A DNA stretch of 64,000 nucleotides from contig NC_088911.1 in assembly GCF_963576675.1 (NCBI RefSeq), forward strand, positions 33,874,256-33,938,255, read 5' to 3'. Under the pieces are notes generated by a model that saw nothing but the letters and a program-made list of their open reading frames with translations, did not search any database and had not been told where the DNA came from. This DNA is from Euphorbia lathyris. Taxonomy: Eukaryota; Streptophyta; Magnoliopsida; Malpighiales; Euphorbiaceae. Numbering within the stretch: the first letter of the stretch is position 1; every line of letters starts with the position of its first letter. Positions 13,379-24,443 of the stretch are shown here, piece after piece. Both the position numbers and the translations under genes were made by a program.

Positions 13379-13523
13379 ACCCACTATTCAAAACACTATT
13401 CCACTAAAGCACTAACTCTTTATGTAATCCACTATTTAAAATACTATTCCATTAAAACACTAACACTTTATGTAACCTACTATTCAAAACACTATTCCAC
13501 TAAAACACTAACTTTTTGTATCA
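13379..13523. repeat. Three-copy 48-bp tandem repeat
   Basis: Three consecutive units begin ccactattcaaaacactatt, ccactatttaaaatactatt and ctactattcaaaacactatt, starting about 48 bp apart. Because 48 is divisible by three, a spurious plus-strand ORF shows a 16-residue repeat; I do not consider it a gene. A fourth, decayed unit may lie at 13565-13590. Confidence 0.8.
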
Positions 13524-13766
13524 CATTTTTCAACCCAAACGAATCTGAAACAATTGAGCAATATCCCACTAATACACTAACAATAGATGTATCAAACAAT
13601 TAATATTCAAAATAAATACCCATAAAAATTATTATTCAAATTCCATAAATCAAACAATTAATATTCAAAATAAACCAAAATTTGCCAACTAAAAAAATAA
13701 AACCATCTAAAATAAATGTTCTTTGAATAAAAAAATTTTTAAAAAAAATTGTCAATAAATAATATT

Positions 13767-16092
13767 TCAATCATCCTTTTCGATCTTAATTCTCTTTGAT
13801 ATCTTTGTTGTTGACAATTCATCTTCGGCGCTACTGCTTTCATCCGAACTTTGAACAATCATCACTCATTTAGACTTTGAATTTCTAGGTGTTATTGAAC
13901 TTTCTAATTCCTGATTATCACCTACACCATCTATTGATTCCTGATGACACAAAAACCATGTTTTGTTAAAAAAAAACATTATATAATTTGGCAATTTTAC
14001 AAATAATAATAGAATCAATAATAAAATCTTACCTGATTTTCATCTCCTTTTTTAGTAAATTGTGCAATCAACGTGGCATCATCAGATATCTTAGAAATAG
14101 AATAAGGTGCTGACTCATGGTCCAAATTAAAAGGAGTAATTCGGATCTTGAAAACATATTTCTTCTCCACCAATTGATTTAGCAAACTTGGATATTTTTC
14201 TTCAGATAGATTCTACAATTTTTTTAGAGATCGTAAATATATATTGATCCAATTTAAATTTAATCTATAGTAAAATTTATTTTATTTTAAAAGGCTAACC
14301 TCATCTTGACTTCCTTTGAGGTCAGAGGCAGTTATTCCCAATAAATCAAAAGCATCACAGTCAAATAGCACAAATGACACATTTGAAGTTTCATCCACAA
14401 CGCGACATTGGATTTTATATCTAAGAGATTTCAAAATTTTAATTAACAGATACATTTAAATAAAATTTAAACAAATAACTATACATAATAAATATTTATA
14501 AAAAAATTTTAAGGTCATTAAAATTACCTCACAATAGCACATGCATTAGTATCATTACATTTCAGGCAAACATATTTGGTGTCCTCAAGTTGAACCTTTT
14601 TCTTGCAAATTCTACATGAATCGTAGTACCAATCGTTCTTTGTTTCAATGCATGCAATGGTTCCAACAACCACATAATCACCTACCTAAAAACGTGAAAC
14701 ATGAGTCTAAATTATTTATGTACGGGTTGAGATGTATAAAGATAATTTACCTCGTTGGAATCTTGAATTTCCTGTAAAGATGAAATTTTAGTGCTTGGGT
14801 TGAAATCACCAAGGGTATTTGTCAGATTGCTAGAAGATAAGTGGCTCAAACGCAACGATTCTTGTTCATCCAAATTGAACCTATATATTTTATTTATTCA
14901 ATAATAGTTTGAAATATATGTTCATAAAAAAGCGAAATAAAGAATAAAACAATGAGTTCCAAATTACATCTCTTTGTAAGACATGGTCTCAAAAAAGTCA
15001 TCATCATCAATGATTCTCGAAGAATTTATCGAATTAGATAGTGTTGCATAACCTTTTTAATGTAGTTGAACAATTAAAGTTTATTTAACCACAAGTTAAA
15101 ATAATACAATAATCGAAAGAATATAATAATAACTTTACCTCGCCATTCTCCAATTTTTGCATATTGAAGAATGATTACTTTTAGATAATTACTCGATGCA
15201 AAGTATGATTGAATGTCTACAGCATAGTCATCCCAAAAAGTGCACTTAATTTCATTTTGGCTAGATAAAATTACAAAAATAATAATAGATTAGTATTAAG
15301 CAAAAAAAAAAATTGCAATTCACTCATTATGAGAAAATGTCCAAGTTTAATTAATTCGTATTTCAAAAAATGATAAATGATAAAAAAAAATTTGTATTAT
15401 TTCTTACTGATGGTCCATCAAAATTGCATGCAGTCTTTGTGTTTCTTTTCCATTTTTGGAATAACTAACCATTTCACTAATAGACAGTACCACTGCTATT
15501 ATATCTGACAACCAATAAAAGATATAAGAAAATTAAATATAATTAATAATAATAATAATGATAATAATAATATTGTTTGAAATTCACAAACTTACCAATC
15601 AAAAAATTAAGATCCACTATTTTTGAGAGAACGTCATTTATTGATGTAAAATCAAAAAAAGACTTTTTAATTTGTGGACAATCTATTTCTTGTACACATG
15701 TTTTATACATGAACCTTAACTTGTATTTATGCGTTGACGCCCTATATTTTCCTCCATTCTCAATCACCTGGAAACTCTCAAAGGCATATATGTCTTTCCT
15801 TCTTCTAAAACATCCACAAATTTTTTGAGACAATTTTGATACAATTGAGCTTCAATAGTTGAATCCTATTTTTCATGAAAATAAATTTATTTAAGCATAA
15901 CCACAAAATAAACAGGTTAAAATTATGATTATGTTAAGAGTTTGAAAAAATTACCTGTTCATCTAAAAATACCATGCCTAATCCCTCATTTTTCTGTTGT
16001 GAGATGTTCCATAGTCTTATGATTCGAGCTTTGAACCTCCATTTTTCTTTAGTCGCATTAATGTCAGAGACGAAATCGTATTTTGGAGCCAT
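13767..16092 (-). pseudogene. RPA1-like single-strand DNA-binding protein gene of the Helitron
   Basis: Split gene resembling the large subunit of replication protein A. Plant Helitrons often carry such a gene, presumably to coat single-stranded DNA during rolling-circle transposition. The start is clear: MAPKYDFVSDINATKEKWRF at 16092, followed by ARIIRLWN. Later exon pieces give DIIAVVLSISEMVSYSKNGK (about 15410-15510), IKCTFWDDYAVDIQSYF (15130-15255), the zinc-binding module YDSCRICKKK...YVCLKCN (14530-14690), VDETSNVSFVLFDCDAFDLL (14305-14421), and a final exon with KKYVFKIRITPFN. Order and motifs match OB folds A, B and C. Decay includes a frameshift near 15790 (frame changes before IYAFESFQVIENG) and a stop at 13866-13868, with coding text continuing to 13767. 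It is therefore probably inactive. Confidence 0.85.
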
Positions 16093-16248
16093 TACTTTTT
16101 TTGAGCTTCAAAGTACAGATGTTTGGAATGAATATAAAAAAAAACGTAATAAAATGATGAACCCATAAATAGTATATATAGATTTATATTTCAAGAGTTA
16201 TTTTAAAATTAAAATTGGTAAATTTTATACGAATGATTTTTTAGATAG

Positions 16249-16466
16249 ATTGATGTTTATCTTATTTTTAATTTAAATTTATTATCTATCTACATTCACG
16301 GTTATGGTGAGATTATTGGATTAAACTTATTGGATAGACTATATAGTTAGTTCCTACGTTTTTATTAATTCACAAGTTTAATCCATATTAATCACATGTT
16401 TGAAGATTGATGTTTATCTTTTTTTTTTTAATTTAAATTTATTATCTATCTAGATTGACAGTTATG
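16249..16466. repeat. Pair of about 60-bp direct repeats
   Basis: gattgatgtttatctt followed by ttaatttaaatttattatc and tatctacattcacggttatgg occurs at about 16249. It recurs about 157 bp later with small differences. It lies just upstream of the RPA1-like gene, so it could be a promoter duplication or a footprint of a lost insertion. Confidence 0.65.
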
Positions 16467-16836
16467 GCTTTTTTTTAGGTAAAAAATATCATTAGGCCCC
16501 TGATATTTTATTTTTTAGTTCATTAAGTCATTGATTTTTAATTTGGATACATTACACCCCTGATCATTTATTTTTGGTTTCATTAAGCCACTGATGACCA
16601 AATTAGTAAGTTTTGAACATCTAATTCGGTTAAAAATACGTTTTTAACTTCACCTGTATTTGAAATCATTAAAAAAAAATATTTTTTACAGTTTGAATTA
16701 ACGTTTTTACAGTTTTTCTATAAGCACATTACACATCCAAAATTGCTTTCTAATATCAGAGTTTCGAAACATCGATTATGTTTAAGATATATAAGTTAAT
16801 TACAAATTATTGTTGTGAAGTTGTCTAAAATATTTA
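16467..16836. other. Non-coding spacer
   Basis: AT-rich, with two copies of a short phrase of the type cattaggcccctgat / cattacacccctgatc (16490-16620), probably a remnant of a small dispersed repeat. No gene is seen. Confidence 0.5.
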
Positions 16837-17163
16837 GGGATAAGGTATCAAAATAAGTCTATGATTTTTGGAGAAGTATCAATTTAGGCTCCACGTACAA
16901 AATAGCATCAATATAGGCTTAACGTTTAAAAAAAGTACCAATTTAGGTCTCGATAACGGATTGGACACGTCATTCCTATTACTCCGTTAAGTTTTGATTT
17001 CTCCCTCCACGTACAATTGGCAGAACTTAACGGAGTAATATATTACGTGTCTCGTTCTGTTATCGTGACTTAAATTGTTAAACCTATATTGATTCTATTT
17101 TGTACGTTGAGCCTAAATTGATACTACCCTAAAATCCATAGACTTATTTTGATACGTTATCCC
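16837..17163. mobile_element. Small inverted-repeat element (MITE), full-length copy
   Basis: Terminal inverted repeats of about 35 bp begin gggataaggtatcaaaata on the left and, on the other strand from the right, gggataacgtatcaaaata. Longer inverted homology runs inward (gtatcaatttaggctccacg against its complement). The interior also contains an inverted pair around acggagtaat. Flanks aatattta and aactattta may be a decayed target duplication. Related sequences in this window are the fragment at 19034-19245 and the copy at 60323-60667. No coding capacity. Confidence 0.8.
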
Positions 17164-18049
17164 AACTATTTATTGGGTATGAAAGATTGTATTACTTTAT
17201 ATGCACCAACCAAATCCCAGAAGACCTTCATAGCTTTACACCCGCGCAATGCACGGGATTTTACACGGATTTTTTTTCTTAATATCTTACTAACATATGA
17301 AAATTATCCTATAAAATATTTAAGAAATATATAAACCCGATGGATTTCATTATAATTTGTTTAGTCAAAAATATAGATGGACTAATTTCTGTAAAAAAAA
17401 ATTCTATTATACAATAGTCTATCCTTTATTGCAAGCATATTATATTTCATATTATTAAAAAAATATCTATGATAGTTATATATTAAAACATATGGTATTA
17501 AGTTAAATTTTGTTTAGTAAATTATAAAACATCATTTATTTATTTTATGTCCTTTCCCCCCCTTCCTGGAAACCACATGCAGAAATCTTTGTTATGCACC
17601 TGAGTTTCTTTTTCCCCTTCCATCCATTCCCTTCCCCCTAAAACCACCGCCGGAACCCTTTCTAATTCTAATGATCATTAAAAACATATATTTTTTTAAT
17701 CTACTTATTATGGATCCATTTCCTATGCCCTTGAGTAAAAAGTATTTATTTAGTTTGTATATTTCAAGTGCAAACAATGATAAACACTATGCACAACATA
17801 GCCATTTAAGATAATTAGGATTTGGAGTTCAAATATGTTGTACATATAAAGAGTATAAAAAGCATAAAAAACTAATAAAACGTGAACATTACTTGAGAAT
17901 CCGAAATGGATCTTCCACTTAGCTACCCTAAGTAGCAATTATGAAAATTCGTAACATACAAAAACAGAATCTTAAAACTAATGCAATCCTTAACTTAAAA
18001 CTAATGAAATCCTTAACGACTTAATGAAATCCAAGTTAAGGACCAAGAA
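17164..18049. other. Non-coding part, left end of the gene-capturing Helitron
   Basis: AT-rich. It holds the GC-rich hairpin at 17243-17259 (cccgcgcaatgcacggg), typical of Helitron 3' ends. No exon is recognised here. The block at 17560-17660 (C-rich, then ggaacccttt) has no assigned role. Confidence 0.5.
17243..17259 (-). other. Helitron 3'-end hairpin
   Basis: cccgcgcaatgcacggg forms a seven-position stem with one C-A mismatch and a three-base loop. Such a hairpin a few bases before the 3' end is the transposition terminator of Helitrons. The following CTRR signal is imperfect here. Confidence 0.55.
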
Positions 18050-18294
18050 AACACTGTAGCTTAATCAACTTCTTCAATCTTAGGACCTCAAAAACACTGC
18101 AGCTTAATCAACTTCTTCAATCTTAGGACCTCAACTTCTTCAATCTTAGGACCTGCATCGCTGCTACCAGCAGAGGTACCATCATAGTCTATGCCACCAC
18201 CCATGTCAGGACCAGCTCCACCCTGGTACATTTTGGCAACAATAGGATTGCATAAACTCTCTAGGTCTTTCGTCTCATCCTCATGTCTCAGCAA
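18050..18294 (-). pseudogene. HSP70: Captured C-terminal fragment of cytosolic HSP70
   Basis: The minus strand encodes [20 protein letters not shown] followed by [20 protein letters not shown] and IEEV. This is the C-terminal lid and tail of plant cytosolic HSP70, which should end in EEVD, the docking signal for TPR co-chaperones. A 23-bp tandem duplication replaces the final D, shifts the frame and adds a short foreign tail ending in QCF. A second, larger duplication of the tail region follows at 18020-18090. Nothing upstream of the ETKDLESL region was recognised, so only about 60 codons of the roughly 650-codon gene are present. It cannot make a chaperone. It sits downstream of the eIF3B fragment in the same orientation and could act only as a chimeric 3' exon. 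Confidence 0.85.
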
Positions 18295-18960
18295 TGACTA
18301 ATCATAAACAACTTTATAAGCAATGACTAATCATTTATTTTTAGAAAAACAAATAAATGTAGTAGGTGTATGTATATGAAGAGTAGCTCCTTACATTAAA
18401 CCAAAATTGAAATTGGAAACTCATATTTAGATAATAGATGTGATAAATATGAATATGAAGAGTAGTTCCTAGTGCTTGTAAGAAAGCACATTCATCCTAG
18501 AAATATGAGGCTGCATGACTTATATTTGATAAGCAAAAAAGTATGTTAATTGATTTAGAAACATTAAAGCAGACTCCACTAACTTCAATCATCTTTCCAG
18601 CAACCTAGCAAAACTGCAGGCTCTTTCCGTCTGAGCAAACTCTACTGTGAAAGAAACAAAAAAATCCATACAAACATCTAATTCACTTGTTCATAACATC
18701 CTTCATGCATACATTTGGGAAACTGAAGTCAAATAACTTTTTTTTGCAGAATCAGTCGCAAAATGAGCATTCACAGTAGGTTACTTACTGTGGTGTATGT
18801 ATTTAGCCTCAAAAGATAAATTTTGGTGTTAATTTTTGCAAAACAAACTTTTCTTTAACTTGTATCAAGGACCTACTTTAAGAATTAAAAGATAAAGACC
18901 TTCCATTTCATCCAATTGAGACTCAACAAACCATCATATAAATGTATAATTAATAAAGTT

Positions 18961-19027
18961 GTTCTGCACAAATATCAAAAGACCAAAACATAAAGCTGTT
19001 CTGCACAAATATCAAAAGACCAAAACA
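18961..19027. repeat. 37-bp tandem duplication
   Basis: gttctgcacaaatatcaaaa plus gaccaaaaca occurs twice, 37 bp apart and nearly identical. The second copy abuts the MITE fragment at 19034. Probably a recent duplication inside the Helitron. Confidence 0.85.
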
Positions 19028-19033
19028 TTTTTT

Positions 19034-19245
19034 CCATGTACAAAATAGCATCAATATAGGCTTAACGTTTAAAAAAAGTATCAATTTAGGTCTCGATAAT
19101 GGATTGGACACGTCATTCCTATTACTCCGTTAAGTTTTGATTTCTCCCTCCACGTACAATTGGTAGAACTTAACGGAGTAATATATTACGTGTCTCGTTC
19201 TGTTATCGTGACTTAAATTGTTAAACCCATATTGATTCTATTTTG
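19034..19245. mobile_element. Truncated copy of the MITE family
   Basis: It matches the interior of the element at 16837-17163 almost base for base, from catgtacaaaatagcatcaa to ttgattctattttg, and lacks both terminal repeats. It lies between the captured HSP70 and eIF3B pieces. Confidence 0.85.
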
Positions 19246-19650
19246 AATGATTCTCATAAATCTAGTGTCTTTCGCATCTCTAGACTCGTGATCAATAAAA
19301 TGTTCAATATAATAGCATTTGTTGTCTCCTTAGCTAGCTCAGCCTCCTGTAATTGTAAACAATACAAATCAAACAAAGAATTGCATAATCACTTATTATC
19401 AACCTCAAAACATACACCTAAAAATCATTTCTTTATCCAAAAAAATGAGGTGATTGGATTTATGTATCCAAATGCCAAAAACATTACTTGGTCCAGTCAA
19501 AAGCGAACAATTACTTGACATCCAAAGGCCAAAAACAATAGAGTATGCTTACTATTATCACAAAAATGGTATCAAAAATGGTATCCAAAAGAAGAGGATT
19601 TAATTAAGCTAAAAGATCATGCAACCGAGTTGATCTAAGAATGAGAATAC

Positions 19651-20415
19651 CTGAGGTGTATCACACTCAATGAAGCCATAACCCAAGGTTGTAGGAGTGT
19701 CAAGAGTTTCAGACATCCAAAGGCCATCCTGCTTGATAACAACGTGAGAGTAAATTTTTCGAATAACTCCTTCGAGCCTCTCAAATTTCGATCTAGGAAT
19801 AACTGGTAGATTATCTACCACAATAATGTTCCCAAAACCAGCTTCAAAATCCAACTGCTCTTCTTGATAAACATCTTCATCATCACTGCAATAATCAAAT
19901 AAAACAATAAAGCTCTGTCTTGCAGGAAACAATGTGGTTCCGTTGTAAATTGAGTAAGCAATTTTATAAAAGCTACAAATCAATCACTAAAATAGACTCT
20001 CATTATCTATTTCCAAATAGATTACATACTGAAAAAGGTTTCAATCTACAAATAACCAAACAAACCATATAATGCCCAAAACAGCACCGCAATGAATTTT
20101 CTTTATTTCCTTCCTATTTTCATATCATCCTATACTGATTCTATAGACTTCACAAAAATATCATACTGAAACCGAAATGACCTAGCATTGCAGTAACCAA
20201 AGAAGCAGAAATTGGGAATATAGTTATGCACAAGTTTACTGGAATTCCAAACAGCCAAGGTAAAAAGTATTTGTTAAATTGGAACTTATCTACTTGATGA
20301 TTCCGAAATTTTCGCCAGGAGGAAGATGAATGGAACTGAGATCAAGCTGGGAAAGGTCGATTCCGGAAGCCGCCGCCCGCACTTCGATATCGTTCATTAA
20401 CATGACGTCCGCCAT
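19651..20415 (-). pseudogene. EIF3B: Captured first two exons of eIF3 subunit B
   Basis: Exon 1 (20415-20294) starts MADVMLMNDIEVRAAASGID and runs to LPPGENFGII. Exon 2 (19885-19651) continues with DDEDVYQEEQLDFEAGFGNI and IVVDNLPVIPRSKFERLEGV, ending GYGFIECDTPQ. This is the acidic N-terminus and the first half of the RNA recognition motif of translation initiation factor eIF3b. The ATG, the donor gtagat, the acceptor gcag and the second donor gtattc are all present, and the frame is open across the junction (119 codons). The rest of the gene (over 500 codons) is missing. A GA-rich stretch upstream (20430-20760) looks like the captured 5' UTR and promoter. It may be transcribed but cannot supply eIF3b function. 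Confidence 0.88.
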
Positions 20416-20858
20416 GATTTCCTTCTTTTACTTTGGGGATTGTCCCTCTAGAATCTAGAGAGAGAGAACACTTGCAGTGGTGAAGAATGAAATAGGCTCA
20501 AATGAGGGTTACGAAAAACCCTAAACTTTTTTAGGAAAAAGAATCCAGTAGCAGCACCGAGGTAGCAATAAATTGAAGGAAAAGAATGTAGCAATAAATC
20601 ATATTTGGGTGAGGGAAGAAGAGGCAGTTGAGGGAGAGAAGAAGTTCATACAGCCGTGTGAGAGAGAGGGTTAAGATGGTGAGGTTGAGGGAGTGATGAA
20701 GAGAAGTTGAGGGTGGCAGTTGAAAGGGCAGCGATTGAGAGGGAGATAGGCGGACTCTACATTAAAAATTCAAAAAATCCTTAAAATGACACATCAGATG
20801 AATTACTATTAGAGTGACACATGATAAGTGAGGTTTCTGCTTTAATAATAGTAATAGA

Positions 20859-21049
20859 TACCTTTTCTACCACTATTTATACCATTTTTCTTATAATTTA
20901 TATTATTTTGAGTTTTATTTATTTTATTTTCATGTAATATTTTCAGTTTTGTTATATATACCATTTTAAATTTCAGATCCACCATTTGAATTCCGCCAAA
21001 TACATCTCTATCTCTACTCTTCTGTATTTATTAAGAAAAAGTTAATTTC
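20859..21049. other. AT-rich spacer, nothing recognised
   Basis: T-rich sequence between the Helitron end and the first readable retrotransposon text. No gene, terminal repeat or site seen. Confidence 0.5.
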
Positions 21050-22907
21050 AAATCTTACTGTCCTCCAACTACATTAAAGAAATTCCTTAGGGCAACACAG
21101 GGGAAAGAAAAATATTGCAAGTTCCATAAAAGGAACGAGCACAACATTGATGAATGGAAGTACTTCTCTAAGAAGTGTAAGAAGCTAGTGCTCCAACTGT
21201 TGGACACTAGGATTGGACCAAGACAATAGGGACCCCAGAATCAGTGTGACATGACTCCCATATGGAAGAACCACAGTGTCATCTTTACTATAGAGAAATC
21301 CAAGTAATCTAGTAAGGAACCTATGGGTACACTGAAGGCTCGACCAGTAGAAAGAAGATGAAAGGACCGATAATAGAATCTCTCAATAAACCCTCCCCCA
21401 TCGAAGACACCATATAATGAAGCTCTCGTAGTGTACCTCTTGATCAACAACTTCAAAGTCCACTACATCTTGGTAGACACGGGCATCTCATTGAACCTCT
21501 AGTCATGCGTAGCGCTCGTTATGGTGGGACTGAAAAAGAAGAGACTACGGGAAGGGACCTTTCCTTTGGTAGGCCTGTCTAACATTGATGTACCATTGAT
21601 AGGCACCATTTTTTCTGCTGGTTGTTTTGAAGAGGAGGAAAAGTTGATGGAAATTCAAGCCGACTGATTCGTAGTATACAACACCATTATGGTTCGACCG
21701 CGGCTCTCATGCGTCAATGCTACTATCAGCATATGTGACCCCGCGTTCACCATCCCCAATGCCTTGGGCCATCTAACTATAATATGGAATAGGCGACTAG
21801 TTAAAGGAATACACTAGACATCAACAAATTTCGGCCAAATCACACCAGACATCGACACCTTGGGAAAACGAAATGACCTCAAGGGATACACACCACAACC
21901 GCTAGATCCCCTGAAATATTTAAACCTGGGAGCATATCACACCCTCAAATCGGAAACTTATCTTTCTTTAGCTCTAGCCAAGGACATCAAGAATGCTTTA
22001 ACTGAACATTATGGAGTGTTCATATGAACCACATCCGACATCATTATGGTCTCACCCGATCATGTTTCCCACTAGTTGAACATGGATCTCACTCAAGAGA
22101 TCGTCCAACAAAAGAAGCGTCTCAACTCTCATAACAAACAAGAGGCCATCAAAGCCGAGACCAATAAGCTGTGATCAATAGGTTTTATTAAGCCGATCTA
22201 TTGTCCCCTTTAGATTTCTGATCTAGTACTTATAAAGAAAAGAAATGGGAAGTGCCGCATGTGTGTAGACTTCACTGATCTTAATAAAGCATTCCTTAAG
22301 GTTTGTTATCCGATGCCTAACATTTACCAACTTGTTGTTCAAACATTTGGTCACAAAATCTTATCTATTTCGATGCAACTATAGGGTACTAAAAAATCCC
22401 CTTGAATCTGGACGACATGAAAAAAATGAGTTTCATCACTCATGAAGTCATATTCTATTACATTATCATGCCTTTCACATTGAAAAACATGAGAGCAACC
22501 TACGAGCGGTTGATCAACAAAATGTTTGTTGAATATATCAGAAAGACTATGCAAATTTACGTCAATGACATGGTTGTTATTACCAAACATGAAGAGGACC
22601 ACCCTAAGGACCTTGCTGATGCATTTAATTTTTTTTACCAATACCAATTAAAATTAAACCCTAGGAAGTGCATCTTTGGTATTGGGCTGAGAAAATTCTT
22701 AAGTTACATCGTCTAAAAAAAGGCATCAAACCAAACCTAAATAAATTCATAAAAGTGCTCGACATAGCACCACCTTGGAACCTCTAAGAGGTTCAAAAGT
22801 TGAATGGAAAGTTGATCATGTTAGAACGCTTTTACACAATGGCGTCTCCCTTTTTACAAACTCCTAAAGAAGATCACACCTTTATATAGGATATAAGTAG
22901 TGCAAAA
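21050..22907 (+). pseudogene. Dead Ty3/gypsy gag-protease-RT, tandem copy A
   Basis: Frame-broken remnants in pol order: gag zinc-finger text (KYCKFHKRNEHNIDEWKYF, about 21115), a protease-like segment (vhyilvDTGisln, about 21460), then RT (GKCRMCVDFTDLNKAF at about 22250, MSFITHEVIFYYIIMPFTLK, and IYVNDMVVITKHEEDHPKDL at about 22550). The phrase CVDFTDLNKA and the gag text place it in the Tat/Retand-like group rather than with the Athila copies. Many stops and frameshifts are visible. The RT box reads YVND instead of YVDD. It ends in RNase H-proximal text (about 22870) and then restarts in copy B. Confidence 0.75.
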
Positions 22908-24443
22908 AGCTACTACTCCAAGGGTTGGGCATTAGGGTTGGACCAAGACAATAGGGACACCAGCATCAGCGGGACCTGACTCCCAGATGGAAGAACCAAA
23001 GTGCCAAAGTCCACTACATCTTGGTAGATATGGGCAGCTCGGTGAACCTCCAGTCATGGGTAACGCTCGTTATGATGGGATTGAACAAGAATAGACTACA
23101 AAAAAAGGACATTTCCTTTGGTAGATCTGTCTAACACTAAAGTACTGGCAATGGGCACCATTTTTCTCTCGATTATTTTTGAAGAGGAGGAAAAGTTGGT
23201 GGAAATTCAAACCGATTGGTTCATGGTAGATATTCCCCTGCATACAACACCATTATTGTTTGACCGTTACTCCTCATGTGTCCATGCTGCCATAAGCATC
23301 TGCGACCTCATGTTCACCATCACCAACACCTTTTGCCATCTAATTATAACAAGAAATATGCGACTGGCTAAAGAAATACACTAGATGTTAATAAAGCTCA
23401 CCCAAACCACACCGGTCATCGACACTTTAGGAAAATGATACGACCTCAAGGAATAAGCACCACAACCATTAGCTCCCCTAGAAGATTTCAACCTAGGAGC
23501 AGATCACACCCTGAAATCGGGAACATAGCTTTCCCCAGCTCTGGCCAAGAACATCAAGAATGTTTTAAAGTGAACATTATGGAGTGTTCGTATGGACCAC
23601 ATCCGACATCATTAGGTTCTCACCCGATCATATTTCTCACTAGTTGAACATGGATCTCACTCAAAAGATCGTCCAATAAAAGAAGCGTCTCTACTCCCGC
23701 AACAAACAAGAGACCGTCAAAGCCGAGATCGACAAACTTTGATTAGTAGGTTTTATTAAACCGATGTACTATCCCCTTTGGATTTATAACGTAGTACTTT
23801 TAAATAAAAACAATGGGAAGTGTTATATATGTGTAGACTTCACCGATCTTAATAAAGCATTCCCTAAGGTTTCGTATTCGCTACCCAATATTGACCGGCT
23901 TATCGATCAGACATCTGGTCATACAATCTTACTTGTTTTTTTATGCAATCGTAGGGTACCAACAAATCCCCATGAATATAAACGACACGAAAAAATGAGT
24001 TTCATCACTCATGAAATCACATTCTATTATAATGTCATGCCTTTCACATTGAAAAACGTAAGAGCAATCTACCAGCGCTTGATTAACAAATTTTTTGTTG
24101 AACATATCGGAAAGACTATGCAAGTTTATGTCAATGACATGGTTGTTATTACCAAACATGAAACGAAGCACATTTAGGACCTTACCGACACATTAAATTT
24201 TTTTGGCCAATACCAATTAAAACTAAACCTTGAGAAGTACGTCTTTGGTATTAGATTGAGCAAATTTTTATGTTACATCGTATAAAAACGACATCGAACC
24301 AAACCTAAATAAATTCAGAAAAATGCTCAACATAGTACTACCTCGGAAGCTCTAAGAGGTTCAAAGGTTGAATGGGAAGCTTATTGAGTTAGGACGTTTT
24401 TACACAATGATGTCTCCTTTTTTACAAACTCCTTAAGAAAGAT
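22908..24443 (+). pseudogene. Dead Ty3/gypsy gag-protease-RT, tandem copy B
   Basis: It repeats copy A from about 21187 onward (ggttggaccaagacaatagg in both, roughly 1720 bp apart), with a deletion of about 150 bp near 23000. RT text includes GKCYICVDFTDLNKAFPKV and MQVYVNDMVVITKH. It shares with copy A the YVND change and at least two stop codons (just before GFIKP and after the YIV at the end of the RT region). The duplication therefore happened after the element was already dead. The copy is cut at 24443 by the SIRE insertion and resumes at 63842. Confidence 0.75.

Larger units (their letters stand above)
6795..16200 (-). mobile_element. Autonomous-type Helitron remnant (RepHel + RPA1-like)
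   Basis: RepHel and an RPA1-like gene lie on the same strand about 2.5 kb apart, a normal arrangement in plant Helitrons. Neither terminus is fixed. The 3' end is to the left of the Athila insertion, outside the window. For the 5' end I found no convincing TC start just right of the RPA1-like gene, so the right coordinate is only a minimum. The element could extend to the 5' terminus recognised at 20858. Confidence 0.7.
17232..20858 (-). mobile_element. Non-autonomous Helitron carrying eIF3B and HSP70 fragments
   Basis: On the minus strand the right end reads tctattactattattaaagc, preceded by A. A TC start and the phrase attaaagcaga are typical of 5' ends of plant Helitrons. About 3.6 kb away, a GC-rich hairpin (17243-17259, one mismatch in the stem) is followed on the minus strand by tgtaaagctat. 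This is where a 3' end near CTRR is expected, but the bases are CTAT, so the exact end is uncertain. Two gene fragments from unrelated genes lie inside, both in the element's orientation, as expected of Helitron gene capture. No Rep or helicase is present, so movement would need the enzyme of another element such as the relative at 6795-16092. Confidence 0.68.

Noticed and set aside
13352..13603. ORF with 16-residue repeats
   Set aside because: Caused by a 48-bp tandem repeat in non-coding DNA.
22351..22647. Minus-strand ORF of 98 codons
   Set aside because: Antisense of the dead gypsy RT; the plus-strand text matches the RT family.
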